Translations under genes and position numbers: made by a program
Notes under the pieces: model-generated
The model's input: the letters and a program-made list of their open reading frames with translations, nothing else
Told to the model about the DNA's origin: nothing
Database searches by the model: none
In this document: piece after piece, positions 17,322 through 25,778 of the stretch
How positions within the stretch are numbered: position 1 is the first letter of the stretch
Layout: each line of letters starts with the position of its first letter
Source: JAMXLG01 sp963818925
GTDB taxonomy: Bacteria; Vulcanimicrobiota; Vulcanimicrobiia; Vulcanimicrobiales; Vulcanimicrobiaceae
Direction of reading: 5' to 3'
Assembly: GCA_963818925.1 (NCBI GenBank)
Contig: CAWFTN010000001.1
Coordinates: forward strand, 186,001-250,000
Length of the DNA: 64,000 nucleotides

Positions 17322-18593
17322 CTACATATCGGCGAACTTGCGCCGGTCGAGCATCGCGTGGACGGCCTCATAGATGCGCGGAATGTATTGTTTTTTATAA
17401 GGATAGAGGTCGGGCGGGTCGCTCGTGTGGACGAGCATGGCGGGGTCGGCTTCAAAGATAAGGACGCGGCCGTCGCGATCGATCGAGCAGTCGATACCGA
17501 AGTATTCGAGATCGATCGCCTTGGCGATCGCTTCGAGCGTCTGTAAGCGTGCTCCGTTGAATACCGACTGTAGATCCGCCAAAAACGCCGCCTCCTCGTT
17601 GCGCATCCACTCATTCTCGGCCATGGGCGCGTTGTAGTAATGGATCATCCAGTCCGGCGAGATCGCAAGGTGGACTGGATAGGGGCGGCCGTCGACAAAC
17701 ACGATCCGGTATTTTCTGAAGAGCCCGTCGTCGTTGGAATAATCGACGAACGTGCTGACGTAATAGGTTTGCGCTTCGTTTGCCTTCACGTATGGCGCGC
17801 ATTCATTTGCGGACGCAAGGCGAGCGAGTCCACTGCCTGCATGCGAACCTGCGGGCCGCGCAATGACGGGAAATGCGAACCCGACTTCCCCGCGCTCGAG
17901 ATCCTCGCGCCGTACCTCGCGGACGTGCGGAACGTGCGTATCCGCATGTCGAAGCGTGTCGGGAAGGCGCAAACGTGACGTTGCGATCACGTTGCGCGGC
18001 TCGTTGAGCACGGGTTTGTCTTGCGACAAGATGATGCGCGCAGCAAGTTCGAGATACCCGATCGCATCCGGCGATTCCGCAATCGCATTCCATAACACGT
18101 CGTAGCGTGGAACGCGGTCGCGTTGGAAGTACTTTTCGTCGAGCAGATAGAGTTTGTGAACGGTCGTCGTCTCGCGATCGAAGAGAAAGTCGACCGGAAT
18201 GTTCGCTTGCCAGTCGCCGGGCGCGAAGAGCAGAAGTACTGAGCGCGCTTCGCGCGATGCGACGTGAGAGAAGAGCCGCTGCTCTTCGAGCGCAAGACGT
18301 TGATGGGCGAGCGCAAGCACGCGATCGCCCGTGATTTGCAGCAGTTCGTAGAGCGCGAGATTCGACGGAACGTTACGGGAATCGAGCGCGAGCACACGGC
18401 GGTGTTCCGCGACCGCTCCCGTCGTGTCGCCTGCTTCATAGAGCGCCTGCGCGAGATTCTGATGTAATTCCGGTATCGAAGGAAACTGTACCGTCGCAGC
18501 GCGGAACGTCTCGATTGCTTCTCGGAGTTTTCCCTGCGCCCGGAGATCGATTCCGGCCGCATTTGCTGCCGCCGGGCTGCTGAACGTGGTCAC
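17322..18593 (-). CDS. TPR-domain protein with C-terminal ATP-grasp-like domain
   Basis: Roughly 423 residues. The N-terminal third has TPR-like helices (LREAIETFRAATVQFPSIPE, then LHQNLAQALYEAGDTTGAVA). The rest resembles a RimK-type ATP-grasp fold: VIARPAGSHAGSGLARL as the nucleotide loop and FGIDCSIDRDGRVLIFEADP carrying the Asp/Glu/Asp metal ligands. ATP-grasp enzymes join a carboxylate to an amine or thiol, so this is a candidate ligase. The open frame extends to 18659 and would overlap the start of divergent nth. I chose the GTG at 18593 because the upstream residues look non-coding, but the start is uncertain. First gene of the operon with the flavoprotein and cysteine dioxygenase. Confidence 0.78.
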   Translation of the reverse strand: MTTFSSPAAANAAGIDLRAQGKLREAIETFRAATVQFPSIPELHQNLAQALYEAGDTTGAVAEHRRVLALDSRNVPSNLALYELLQITGDRVLALAHQRLALEEQRLFSHVASREARSVLLLFAPGDWQANIPVDFLFDRETTTVHKLYLLDEKYFQRDRVPRYDVLWNAIAESPDAIGYLELAARIILSQDKPVLNEPRNVIATSRLRLPDTLRHADTHVPHVREVRREDLERGEVGFAFPVIARPAGSHAGSGLARLASANECAPYVKANEAQTYYVSTFVDYSNDDGLFRKYRIVFVDGRPYPVHLAISPDWMIHYYNAPMAENEWMRNEEAAFLADLQSVFNGARLQTLEAIAKAIDLEYFGIDCSIDRDGRVLIFEADPAMLVHTSDPPDLYPYKKQYIPRIYEAVHAMLDRRKFADM

Positions 18594-18637
18594 GCGGCAA
18601 GGGTTCGGAGGCGCCCGGTAAAACACTGCTCGCAGCG

Positions 18638-19408
18638 ATGCCCACGATACCGTTCCCAAAGAAGAAGGTTCCGCGCGACGTCGCGCAACGCGAGTTAGCG
18701 ATACTCGAACGTGCGTATCCGCAGGCCGTGACCGCGCTCGATTATCGGACGACGTATGAATTGCTGATCGCGGTAATTCTCTCTGCGCAAACGACTGATG
18801 CGCGCGTGAACATGATTACGCCGATTCTTTTTTCGAAGTATCGGAAGCCGGAAGATCTTGCGAACGCCGATCCATCAGACGTCGAGCAGATCATCAAGTC
18901 GTCCGGATTCTTCCGGATGAAGACCAAAAACATCATGAACGCCGCGCGCGAGCTCGTCGAGAAATTCGGCGGCGAGGTTCCACGCGAACGCGAGCAGTTG
19001 GAAAGTCTTGCGGGCGTCGGAAGAAAGACCGCAAACGTCGTGATGTCCGTTGCGTTCCAGGAAGCCGCGATCGCCGTCGACACGCACGTCTTCCGCGTCT
19101 CGCATCGCTTGGGCCTAACGCTTGGGACGACGCCCCGTCAAGTGGAAGAAGATCTCACGGCGCTCGTGCCACAAGAAAAACGCCGGCTCGCAAGTCATTG
19201 GCTGATTCTGCATGGCCGCGCGATTTGCAAAGCGCCGACGCCGCTTTGCGCGAAATGCCCGGTTAACGAGTTGTGCCCGACGCCGCCGATCATCGCAAAG
19301 ATGAACGCGGCGCGCGCTAAAACTGGAGCGGCCCCGAGCGGTCGAGGTGGGAAGGGCGCGGTAATTCGGCGTCCTGCGCGATCTGCTTCAGCAAAGAAGA
19401 AGCGGTGA
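18638..19408 (+). CDS. nth: Endonuclease III (DNA glycosylase/AP lyase)
   Basis: Base-excision repair enzyme for oxidised pyrimidines. The 256-residue protein has the helix-hairpin-helix LAGVGRKTANVV with catalytic lysine K130, the catalytic aspartate D148 (AVDTHVFRVSHR), and a C-terminal 4Fe-4S motif (CKAPTPLCAKCPVNELC). It is longer than the E. coli enzyme (211 residues) because of a basic tail rich in Lys, Arg and Ala (ending RPARSASAKKKR). That tail is encoded by the 92 bases that overlap the convergent downstream gene. The start lies only about 45 bases from the divergent TPR/ATP-grasp gene, so the two promoters would be very compact. Confidence 0.95.
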   Translation: MPTIPFPKKKVPRDVAQRELAILERAYPQAVTALDYRTTYELLIAVILSAQTTDARVNMITPILFSKYRKPEDLANADPSDVEQIIKSSGFFRMKTKNIMNAARELVEKFGGEVPREREQLESLAGVGRKTANVVMSVAFQEAAIAVDTHVFRVSHRLGLTLGTTPRQVEEDLTALVPQEKRRLASHWLILHGRAICKAPTPLCAKCPVNELCPTPPIIAKMNAARAKTGAAPSGRGGKGAVIRRPARSASAKKKR

Positions 19409-19835
19409 TTGCGTCGCCGTAGCCGGCCTCGGTCGAAATCTTCGACAGATTGATAAGCGCCGGTACCGGTGCGCTCAAATCGAACTGATACTCGCCGTCG
19501 AGGTCGAGACCGGTAATGCGCACGAGTTGTTGCACGTCTTCCAATTCGAGCGCTACACGCTTCTCTCCGAAGCGAATGCGCACGCGCAATGGTTTCTCGA
19601 CCGTAACAACGCGCACGGCGTTCGGTCCGAGAATCGAATTGAGCCGTTTTGCGCCGTCGGCTAGATTGCGGGCAAACAGGCGCAACGATTCCTCTGCATC
19701 TTCGGGCTTGCGAGCAACGGCTTCGCCGGTCGACGCATCGATCACGCTCTCGAGGTCCCGGCGAGCGCGAATGCGCGAAGCAGCCTCAACGATCGGGTTC
19801 TGTGCGGTGAATTCCGGCTTCATAGGATCCGCCAT
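19317..19835 (-). CDS. Conserved-looking hypothetical protein
   Basis: A 172-residue soluble protein that I do not recognise. The N-terminal half is charged and helical (AASRIRARRDLESVIDAS, then EDAEESLRLFARNLADGAKR). The middle alternates hydrophobic residues like a small beta domain (VRVVTVEKPLRVRIRFG), and the C-terminus is helical (ITASSLLKQIAQDAELP). There is no signal peptide or membrane segment. Codon use resembles neighbouring genes, which supports it as real. Its 3' end overlaps the end of nth tail to tail by 92 bases, where both strands are apparently coding. Confidence 0.6.
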   Translation of the reverse strand: MADPMKPEFTAQNPIVEAASRIRARRDLESVIDASTGEAVARKPEDAEESLRLFARNLADGAKRLNSILGPNAVRVVTVEKPLRVRIRFGEKRVALELEDVQQLVRITGLDLDGEYQFDLSAPVPALINLSKISTEAGYGDAITASSLLKQIAQDAELPRPSHLDRSGPLQF

Positions 19836-19927
19836 AACGGGAGTAGGGTACCAAAAAATTCGGCGCAGTCATGCGTCTTTCGACAACATAACTGCGCCGG
19901 TATGAGGAACCTAAATAAAAACGGGGA

Positions 19928-20242
19928 TTAGGGTTTCTTGGTCGTCTTCGTCGACTTCGAAACGGGCTTGACCGCCTTCGTCGACTTGGTGCTCTTGGCC
20001 GACTTCGCCGACTTCGTCGACTTGGTCGCCTTCGCAGCGGTCTTCTGAAGCACCGGCTTCTTCGTGGCCTTCGGAGCCGGCTTGGCCGACTTCGTCGATT
20101 TCATCGACGAGGATTTCATCGAGTGCATGGAGCCGCTGGCCTTGGTCGTGGTCTTGGCCGCCTTCGGTGCCGGAGTCGCTGCCATCGCAACGCCGGTCGT
20201 AAGGAACGCCGCCGCAACGAATGATGCGAGAATCTTGTTCAT
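19928..20242 (-). CDS. Small exported lysine/serine/threonine/alanine-rich protein
   Basis: A 104-residue protein with a clear signal peptide (MNKILASFVAAAFLTTGVAM-A) followed by a low-complexity, strongly basic tail made of repeating KSTKSAK, KATK and SMKS units. The mature part has no acidic residues except perhaps one and resembles histone-H1-like or PAK-rich tails, but the leader predicts export rather than DNA binding in the cytoplasm. A possible role is binding anionic envelope polymers; that is inference. An AGGGAGGTGAAC ribosome site precedes the ATG. It is monocistronic, between a hypothetical gene and the acyl-CoA dehydrogenase. Confidence 0.72.
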   Translation of the reverse strand: MNKILASFVAAAFLTTGVAMAATPAPKAAKTTTKASGSMHSMKSSSMKSTKSAKPAPKATKKPVLQKTAAKATKSTKSAKSAKSTKSTKAVKPVSKSTKTTKKP

Positions 20243-20329
20243 GAGTTCACCTCCCTTCGTAGCAACAGGTAACAGCGTGCGGCCGGGAAGGCCACGCGCA
20301 GTCTCTGCGTCTTATACAAACGCAGCGAT

Positions 20330-20355
20330 GCGGCGGGAAGTTCGCGTCCCGCCGC
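20330..20355 (-). terminator. Hairpin after the acyl-CoA dehydrogenase gene
   Basis: GCGGCGGGA and TCCCGCCGC form a perfect 9-bp stem with an 8-base loop, 32 bases past the stop codon of the minus-strand acyl-CoA dehydrogenase. The downstream strand is not strongly T-rich, so it is a candidate rather than a clear intrinsic terminator. Confidence 0.45.
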
Positions 20356-20386
20356 TCGCTACCTTTCCTTTACAAACCCGGGGCTG

Positions 20387-21553
20387 TTACTTGCCTTTGC
20401 CGACGAGGGCGCGCGAGATTACGAGGCGCTGGATTTGTTGCGTGCCTTCGTAGATTTGCGTGATCTTGGCGTCGCGCATCATGCGTTCGACCGGGTATTC
20501 CGACGAGTAGCCGAAACCGCCGAGAACTTGAACCGCATCGGTTGTTACGGACATTGCGACGTCGCCGCATTTGAGCTTTGCCATCGAGGCCCATAAGCTC
20601 ACGTCGGGTGCGCTCTCGTCGCACTTGCGCGCGGCTTCATATAACAACAGACGCGCTGCTTCGACTTCCGTATTCATGTCGGCGAGCATGAATCCGACGC
20701 CTTGATGCTGCCCGATCGGCTTGCCGAACGCGATGCGTTCTTTTGCGTAATTCGTTGCGTACTCGAGCGCGCCGGCTGCAATACCGAGCGCTTGCGCCGC
20801 GATGCCGGGTCGCGATTTATCCAGTACTTTCATGGCGATTTTGAAACCTTCGCCCTCTTTGCCCAAACGATTCGCGGCGGGAACGTCGCAGTCGTCGAAG
20901 ATCAGTTCGACGGTGGGTGAGCCGCGAATACCCATCTTGCGCTCTTTCTTGCCGACGCTAAAGCCTTTCATGCCCTTCTCGACGACGAACGCGCTCACAC
21001 CGCGCGAGCCCGCCGACGGATCGGTGACCGCGAAGACGCAGACGACGTCGGCAACGCTGCCGTTCGTGATCCAAATCTTCTGGCCGTTAAGCACGTACGA
21101 ATGGCCTTTACGCTCGGCGCGCGTGCGCATCGAGCCCAGTGCGTCGGAGCCGCTCGAGGCTTCCGTCAGCGCGTACGCGGCGATCCTTTTGCCCGACGCG
21201 ATGTCGGGAAGAAACCGCTTCTTTTGTTCGTCGCTGCCGCCGATCAAAATGGGCAGCATGCCGAGTTCTTGAACGGCGACGATCAACGAACTCGATGCGC
21301 ACGCCTTCGCGATTTCCTCGACCACTTTAACGTAGGTCAGGAACGTACCGCCGAGGCCGCCGTATTCGGCGGGAATCGGGATACCGAGCAGATCGTTCTG
21401 CGCGAAAAGCTCTTTGATGTCCTGAGGAAACTCTTCTTTCTCGTCGATCTCGGCGGCGCGTGGTGCGACTTTTTCCGCAACCAGCTCGCGCACCATCTGA
21501 AGGATCATCGCCTCTTCGTCGGACTCGTGTGCACGCGGTGGGGCAATACTCAT
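20387..21553 (-). CDS. Acyl-CoA dehydrogenase
   Basis: FAD enzyme catalysing alpha-beta dehydrogenation of acyl-CoA, passing electrons to ETF. The 388-residue protein has the signatures AYALTEASSGSDA and QIWITNGSVADVV-like (residues KIWITNGS), and QVLGGFGYSSEYPVERMMRD near the C-terminus. The catalytic base is E369 in IYEGTQQIQR, the short/medium-chain type position. The open frame extends upstream to 21916, but those residues are atypical and lie across the divergent scoA gene; the ATG at 21553 starts the family-like N-terminus. It diverges from the CoA-transferase genes with 22 bases between start codons, which suggests coordinated control of an acyl-CoA pathway. Chain-length preference is not readable. 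Confidence 0.95.
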   Translation of the reverse strand: MSIAPPRAHESDEEAMILQMVRELVAEKVAPRAAEIDEKEEFPQDIKELFAQNDLLGIPIPAEYGGLGGTFLTYVKVVEEIAKACASSSLIVAVQELGMLPILIGGSDEQKKRFLPDIASGKRIAAYALTEASSGSDALGSMRTRAERKGHSYVLNGQKIWITNGSVADVVCVFAVTDPSAGSRGVSAFVVEKGMKGFSVGKKERKMGIRGSPTVELIFDDCDVPAANRLGKEGEGFKIAMKVLDKSRPGIAAQALGIAAGALEYATNYAKERIAFGKPIGQHQGVGFMLADMNTEVEAARLLLYEAARKCDESAPDVSLWASMAKLKCGDVAMSVTTDAVQVLGGFGYSSEYPVERMMRDAKITQIYEGTQQIQRLVISRALVGKGK

Positions 21554-21575
21554 AGCCCGGAGAACTTCCACGGCG

Positions 21576-22340
21576 ATGAACAAAGTCTTGGCGTCCTGCG
21601 CGCAGGCGGTGGCCGATATTCCAAGCGGCGCTTCCCTTGCAGTCGGCGGTTTCGGACTCAACGGCATACCGCACAATTTGATACAAGCGCTCCTCGAACA
21701 AGGGGCAACGGATCTCATCACCGTTTCGAATAACTGCGGCGTCGACGGATGGGGACTCGGTGTGTTGCTTGACGCAAAACGCATCCGTCGCACCACCGGT
21801 TCATACGTTGGTGAAAACAGAGAATTCGAACGGCAGTACTTAAGCGGCGAGTTGGAAGTGGAACTGGTTCCGCAAGGAACGCTCGCAGAACGTTTGCGCG
21901 CCGGCGGTTGCGGCATTCCCGCATTCTATACGCCCGCCGGTGTCGGAACGCTCGTTGCCGAGGGCGGCCTACCGTGGAAACACAATTCCGACGGTTCTGT
22001 CGCCGTTCCGTCGCCGACAAAGGAAACGCGTTCATTCAACGGTCGCGACTACGTACTGGAAGCAGGCATCGTCTGCGACTACGCGCTCGTGCGCGCGTCG
22101 ATTGCCGATACGGCCGGGAACCTGGTCTTTCACAAAGCAACGCGCAATTTCAATCCGCTCTGCGCGATGGCGGGCAAAATCACAATCGTCGAAGCTGAAG
22201 AAATCGTCGAGGCGGGAGCGATCGATCCCGAGCAAGTGCATCTTCCCGGCATTTTCGTACAACGTGTCGTGAAAGTGGGTTCAGGCGGCAAACGGATCGA
22301 ACGCGTAACGACGAGGAAGAACAATAATGGCGCTAAGTAG
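21576..22340 (+). CDS. scoA: 3-oxoacid CoA-transferase subunit A
   Basis: Alpha subunit of a succinyl-CoA:3-ketoacid (or 3-oxoadipate) CoA transferase, moving CoA from succinyl-CoA to a keto acid. The 254-residue protein has the family opening GASLAVGGFGLNGIPHNLI, SNNCGVDGWGLG, and GIPAFYTPAGVGTLVAEG. Its stop codon lies 14 bases inside subunit B, so the two are translationally coupled. It is divergent from an acyl-CoA dehydrogenase gene, which favours ketone-body or fatty-acid breakdown; no aromatic-degradation genes are nearby to support the 3-oxoadipate alternative. Confidence 0.93.
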   Translation: MNKVLASCAQAVADIPSGASLAVGGFGLNGIPHNLIQALLEQGATDLITVSNNCGVDGWGLGVLLDAKRIRRTTGSYVGENREFERQYLSGELEVELVPQGTLAERLRAGGCGIPAFYTPAGVGTLVAEGGLPWKHNSDGSVAVPSPTKETRSFNGRDYVLEAGIVCDYALVRASIADTAGNLVFHKATRNFNPLCAMAGKITIVEAEEIVEAGAIDPEQVHLPGIFVQRVVKVGSGGKRIERVTTRKNNNGAK

Positions 22341-22998
22341 AACGCAACTCGCCGCGCGCGTAGCGCAAGAACTTCGCGACGGACAATATGTGAATCTCGG
22401 TATCGGACTGCCGACGTTGATTCCGAACTACGTGCCCGAAGGCGTGACGGTCACGCTGCAAAGCGAGAACGGAATTCTCGGTATGGGTCCGTATCCGTTC
22501 GAAGGGCAGGAAGATCCGGATCTGATCAACGCCGGAAAAGAAACGGTGACGGTGCTTCCCGGCGCGTCATTCTTCGACTCGTCCCTCTCGTTCGGCATGA
22601 TTCGCGGCGGCCACATCGATCTGGCCGTGCTCGGCGCGATGCAAGTTTCGGAATACGGCGATCTCGCTAATTGGATGATTCCCGCGAAGATGGTCAAGGG
22701 CATGGGCGGTGCGATGGATCTCGTGCACGGCGCCAAGCGCGTCATCGTGATGATGGAGCACGTCGCGAAGGGCGGCGCGCACAAAATCGTGGACATCTGC
22801 ACGCTTCCGCTCACCGGAAAGCGCGTCGTTCAGAAGATCATCACCGACATAGCAACGATCGACATCACGCCGACCGGCATGCTCCTTACCGAACTTGCGC
22901 CGGGCGTGACGGTCGAAGAAGTACAGGCGGGCACCGGCCCCAAGCTGCACGTTCCTCAACCCCCGAAGGTGATGCAAATTCCGGCCGGCGTCGCATAG
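22327..22998 (+). CDS. scoB: 3-oxoacid CoA-transferase subunit B
   Basis: Beta subunit of the same transferase, 223 residues. It carries the catalytic glutamate E47 in the SENG motif (LQSENGILGMGPYP), which forms the glutamyl-CoA intermediate. GMGGAMDLVHGAKRVIVMMEH is the other family hallmark (positions around residues 120-140). It overlaps scoA by 14 bases and is followed by a pirin gene 32 bases downstream on the same strand. All expected residues are present. Confidence 0.94.
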   Translation: MALSRTQLAARVAQELRDGQYVNLGIGLPTLIPNYVPEGVTVTLQSENGILGMGPYPFEGQEDPDLINAGKETVTVLPGASFFDSSLSFGMIRGGHIDLAVLGAMQVSEYGDLANWMIPAKMVKGMGGAMDLVHGAKRVIVMMEHVAKGGAHKIVDICTLPLTGKRVVQKIITDIATIDITPTGMLLTELAPGVTVEEVQAGTGPKLHVPQPPKVMQIPAGVA

Positions 22999-23030
22999 AC
23001 GCCGAACCTTGGCGCAACCGTGTCCGGGTT

Positions 23031-23918
23031 ATGGGGTGTATGGCTCCTCGAAAAATATCGCTAGTTTTATCTGCGCTCGAATTCGTGGAAGGGGGCGGCT
23101 TCACTGTCCACCGCCCGTTCCCCGTGCAAGGTGTGATGCAGGTCGATCCCTTTCTGCTCATCGATGAGCTGGGACCCGTGCAGTACGCGCCGGGCGAAGC
23201 GATCGGCGCTCCGGATCACCCGCACCGCGGTTTCGAAACCGTGACGTATATGATCGACGGCGAATTTCAACACGCCGATTCCGCAGGCCATCGCGGCGAA
23301 CTGCATCCCGGCGACGTCCAGTGGATGACTGCCGGCGCCGGCGTCGTGCACGCCGAGATGCCGTCGGACCGCATGATGCGCGAAGGTGGACGTCAGCACG
23401 GCTTCCAGGTTTGGATCAATTTACCGAAAGCGGACAAGATGGTGCGCCCACGTTATCAAGACGTGCGCGCGAACGCGATTCCCACATGGACGAGTGAAGA
23501 CGGACGTGCGTGCGCGCGAGTAATCGCGGGAGAAGCACAAGGGGTGCGCGGCGCGGCCGAGACGCGTATTCCGATCGGCTACGTGCACTATCGCTTGCAA
23601 CCCGGCGCGCGAATCGAACAAGGCGTTACCGACGGCGACACAGCGATCGTCTACCTGATGCGGGGCGCTGCACGGTTCGCCGGCGACCGAACGTACGACG
23701 CACGCGCAGCGGTTGTCTTCGATACGCATGGCGACGTGATTCCCGTCAGCAACATGGGTGACGGCGAGCTAGAGTTCCTCATTCTCACCGGACGTCCGAT
23801 CAACGAACCGGTAGCGCGCTACGGCCCGTTCGTGATGAACTCCACACACGAACTCGAAGAAGCGTTCCACGACTTCCAGTCCGGGAAGATGGGACAGATC
23901 CAACCGATCTACAGCTAG
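23031..23918 (+). CDS. Pirin family protein
   Basis: Bicupin metalloprotein of 295 residues. Members can show quercetin dioxygenase activity or act as redox-linked regulators; the physiological role here is unknown. The N-terminal cupin retains the metal ligands H63 and H65 (DHPHRGFETV), H107 and E109 (VVHAEMPS), and the pirin stretch WINLPKADKMVRPRYQD. The long open frame begins at 22671 inside scoB, but the pirin-like N-terminus (RKISLVLSALEFVEGGGFTV) starts near 23031. An in-frame ATG at 23040 is an equally possible start. The gene is convergent with the ABC exporter, 9 bases between stops. Confidence 0.92.
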   Translation: MGCMAPRKISLVLSALEFVEGGGFTVHRPFPVQGVMQVDPFLLIDELGPVQYAPGEAIGAPDHPHRGFETVTYMIDGEFQHADSAGHRGELHPGDVQWMTAGAGVVHAEMPSDRMMREGGRQHGFQVWINLPKADKMVRPRYQDVRANAIPTWTSEDGRACARVIAGEAQGVRGAAETRIPIGYVHYRLQPGARIEQGVTDGDTAIVYLMRGAARFAGDRTYDARAAVVFDTHGDVIPVSNMGDGELEFLILTGRPINEPVARYGPFVMNSTHELEEAFHDFQSGKMGQIQPIYS

Positions 23919-23927
23919 AAGCGCGCA

Positions 23928-25739
23928 CTATTGGCCTACGGCGGCATCGCGGAATTGTCGCCGGTAGAGACGAGCGTAGGGACCGCTGCGCGCGAGCAGG
24001 ACGGCGTGCGAGCCGCTCTCGACAATACGTCCTCCGTCGACGACGAAGATGACATCCGCGTTGACGATCGTCGAGAGACGGTGCGCAATCACCAGGCTCG
24101 TGCGATTCTGCATCACGGTTTCGAGCGCTTCTTGAATCGCGGCTTCATTATGTGAATCGAGCGCGCTCGTCGCTTCATCGAGAATCAAGATGCTCGGGTT
24201 CTTGAGTAGAACGCGCGCGATCGCGAGACGCTGACGTTCGCCGCCCGAAAGTTTGTGGCCGCGTTCGCCGACGATGGTTTCGTACTGATCGGGAAGCGAC
24301 GCGATGAATGCATGAATGTTCGCGGCTTTGCACGCCGCAATCAGTTCGTCGAGCGCCGCATCCGGTTTCGCGTAGCGAAGATTTGAGGCGATCGTGTCAT
24401 GAAAGAGATATGTTTCTTGCGTCACGATTCCGATGTCGCGGCGCAGCGACTCCAGCGTCACCGTTTTAACATCGTGTCCATCGACGAGTACCCGTCCGCC
24501 TTGCGGATCGTAGAAGCGCGGCACGAGCTGGGTGATCGTCGACTTCCCGGCACCGGAGGGACCGACGAACGCTGCAATCTGGCCGGCTTCGATGTGGAAC
24601 GTGACGTCATCGAGCACGGTACGCGTTGCGTCGTATCCGAACGTGACATCGTCGAAGTCGACGGACCCCTTGATACCGGTAAGGACGGTCGCGCCCGGCG
24701 GATCGTACTCTTCGGTTTTCATGTCGAGATATTCGAAGATGCGTTCGAAGACGGCGAACGCGCTGACGATCTGCACTTGCACGCCGACGAGCGCCGCGGC
24801 CGGGCCGTACAGGCGCCCTTGAATATAACCGATGAACGCAACGATCACGCCCACATCGAGCAAATGCTGCACGGCGAGCCAGCCGCCGCCGAGCCACACG
24901 ACGGCCGGGCCGACGATCACCATCGCCATTACCGACGCGAGGAACCAGCGTCCGACCATCGCCAGGCGGATTTCGAGATTCATCAGTCGCGTGCCGACGT
25001 CGTAGAAGCGGGCCCGTTCGTAGGCTTCGCGGGCAAACGACTTGATCAGCGTGATCCCGGAAATCGAGAGCGTCTCTTGTGTGATCGACTCGATGGCGTC
25101 GCGCTGCTCGCGTGTCTTCTTACGGATCTCGTACATGCGGCGTCCGACCGGTCCCAGCGGCAACACCATGAACGGCACGATGATGAGCGAGATGAGTGCG
25201 AGACGCCAATTCCAGACGAACATCGCGATTACGGTCGTCAGGATCATCACGATGTTCGTAATGATCGTCGTAAGCGTCCCGGTTACGACGTTATCGATGT
25301 TGTCGACGTCGTTTGAGACGCGGTTCATGATCTCGCCCGTCTTCGTCCCGGTGAAGAAGACCAGCGGCATCTTATGCAGATGCGAGACGAGGCTCGTGCG
25401 AATGTCGCGCATGATGCCTTCGCCCACGAGCGAGTTCAGGTATCCTTGCAAGACGCCGAACCCCATCGAGAAGAGCGCCGTCGCGAGAATGATTCCGACG
25501 TCGATCCCGAGCTCGCGGAAGCTATGCTGCGGAATCGCTCGATCGATGATATCCGCCGTCATCAGCCCGGGCACGAGTCCCAACAAAGCTGCAACAATGA
25601 TGCAGCCGAGCACAAAGGTTTGTTGCTTCCAATACGGAGCAAACAAGCCGCCGATGCGGCGCCACTCTACGCGCCTTCGTACTTTTGGCTTATCGGGCGA
25701 ATACATATTCGACCACATAAGCCCGTGCCCGGTCATCAT
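23928..25739 (-). CDS. ABC exporter (fused permease and ATPase, MsbA/MdlB-like half transporter)
   Basis: Type IV ABC half-transporter of 603 residues that should dimerise in the inner membrane and export lipids, peptides or drugs. Six membrane helices lie in about residues 40-320, followed by the nucleotide-binding domain: Walker A GPSGAGKSTI, Q-loop IVTQETYLFHD, signature LSGGERQRLAIAR, Walker B ILILDEATSALD and H-loop IAHRLSTI. All ATPase motifs are intact. It is monocistronic, convergent with pirin, and lies 39 bases beyond the VOC gene on the same strand. The substrate is not assignable. Confidence 0.93.
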   Translation of the reverse strand: MMTGHGLMWSNMYSPDKPKVRRRVEWRRIGGLFAPYWKQQTFVLGCIIVAALLGLVPGLMTADIIDRAIPQHSFRELGIDVGIILATALFSMGFGVLQGYLNSLVGEGIMRDIRTSLVSHLHKMPLVFFTGTKTGEIMNRVSNDVDNIDNVVTGTLTTIITNIVMILTTVIAMFVWNWRLALISLIIVPFMVLPLGPVGRRMYEIRKKTREQRDAIESITQETLSISGITLIKSFAREAYERARFYDVGTRLMNLEIRLAMVGRWFLASVMAMVIVGPAVVWLGGGWLAVQHLLDVGVIVAFIGYIQGRLYGPAAALVGVQVQIVSAFAVFERIFEYLDMKTEEYDPPGATVLTGIKGSVDFDDVTFGYDATRTVLDDVTFHIEAGQIAAFVGPSGAGKSTITQLVPRFYDPQGGRVLVDGHDVKTVTLESLRRDIGIVTQETYLFHDTIASNLRYAKPDAALDELIAACKAANIHAFIASLPDQYETIVGERGHKLSGGERQRLAIARVLLKNPSILILDEATSALDSHNEAAIQEALETVMQNRTSLVIAHRLSTIVNADVIFVVDGGRIVESGSHAVLLARSGPYARLYRRQFRDAAVGQ

Positions 25740-25778
25740 ACGCTAGACGTAACTACCGCAACAGCCCATTGTTTTCAC

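Noticed and set aside
24399..25316. 305-codon plus-strand open frame opposite the ABC exporter
   Set aside because: Shadow frame rich in His, Asp and Arg; the opposite strand carries all ABC motifs.
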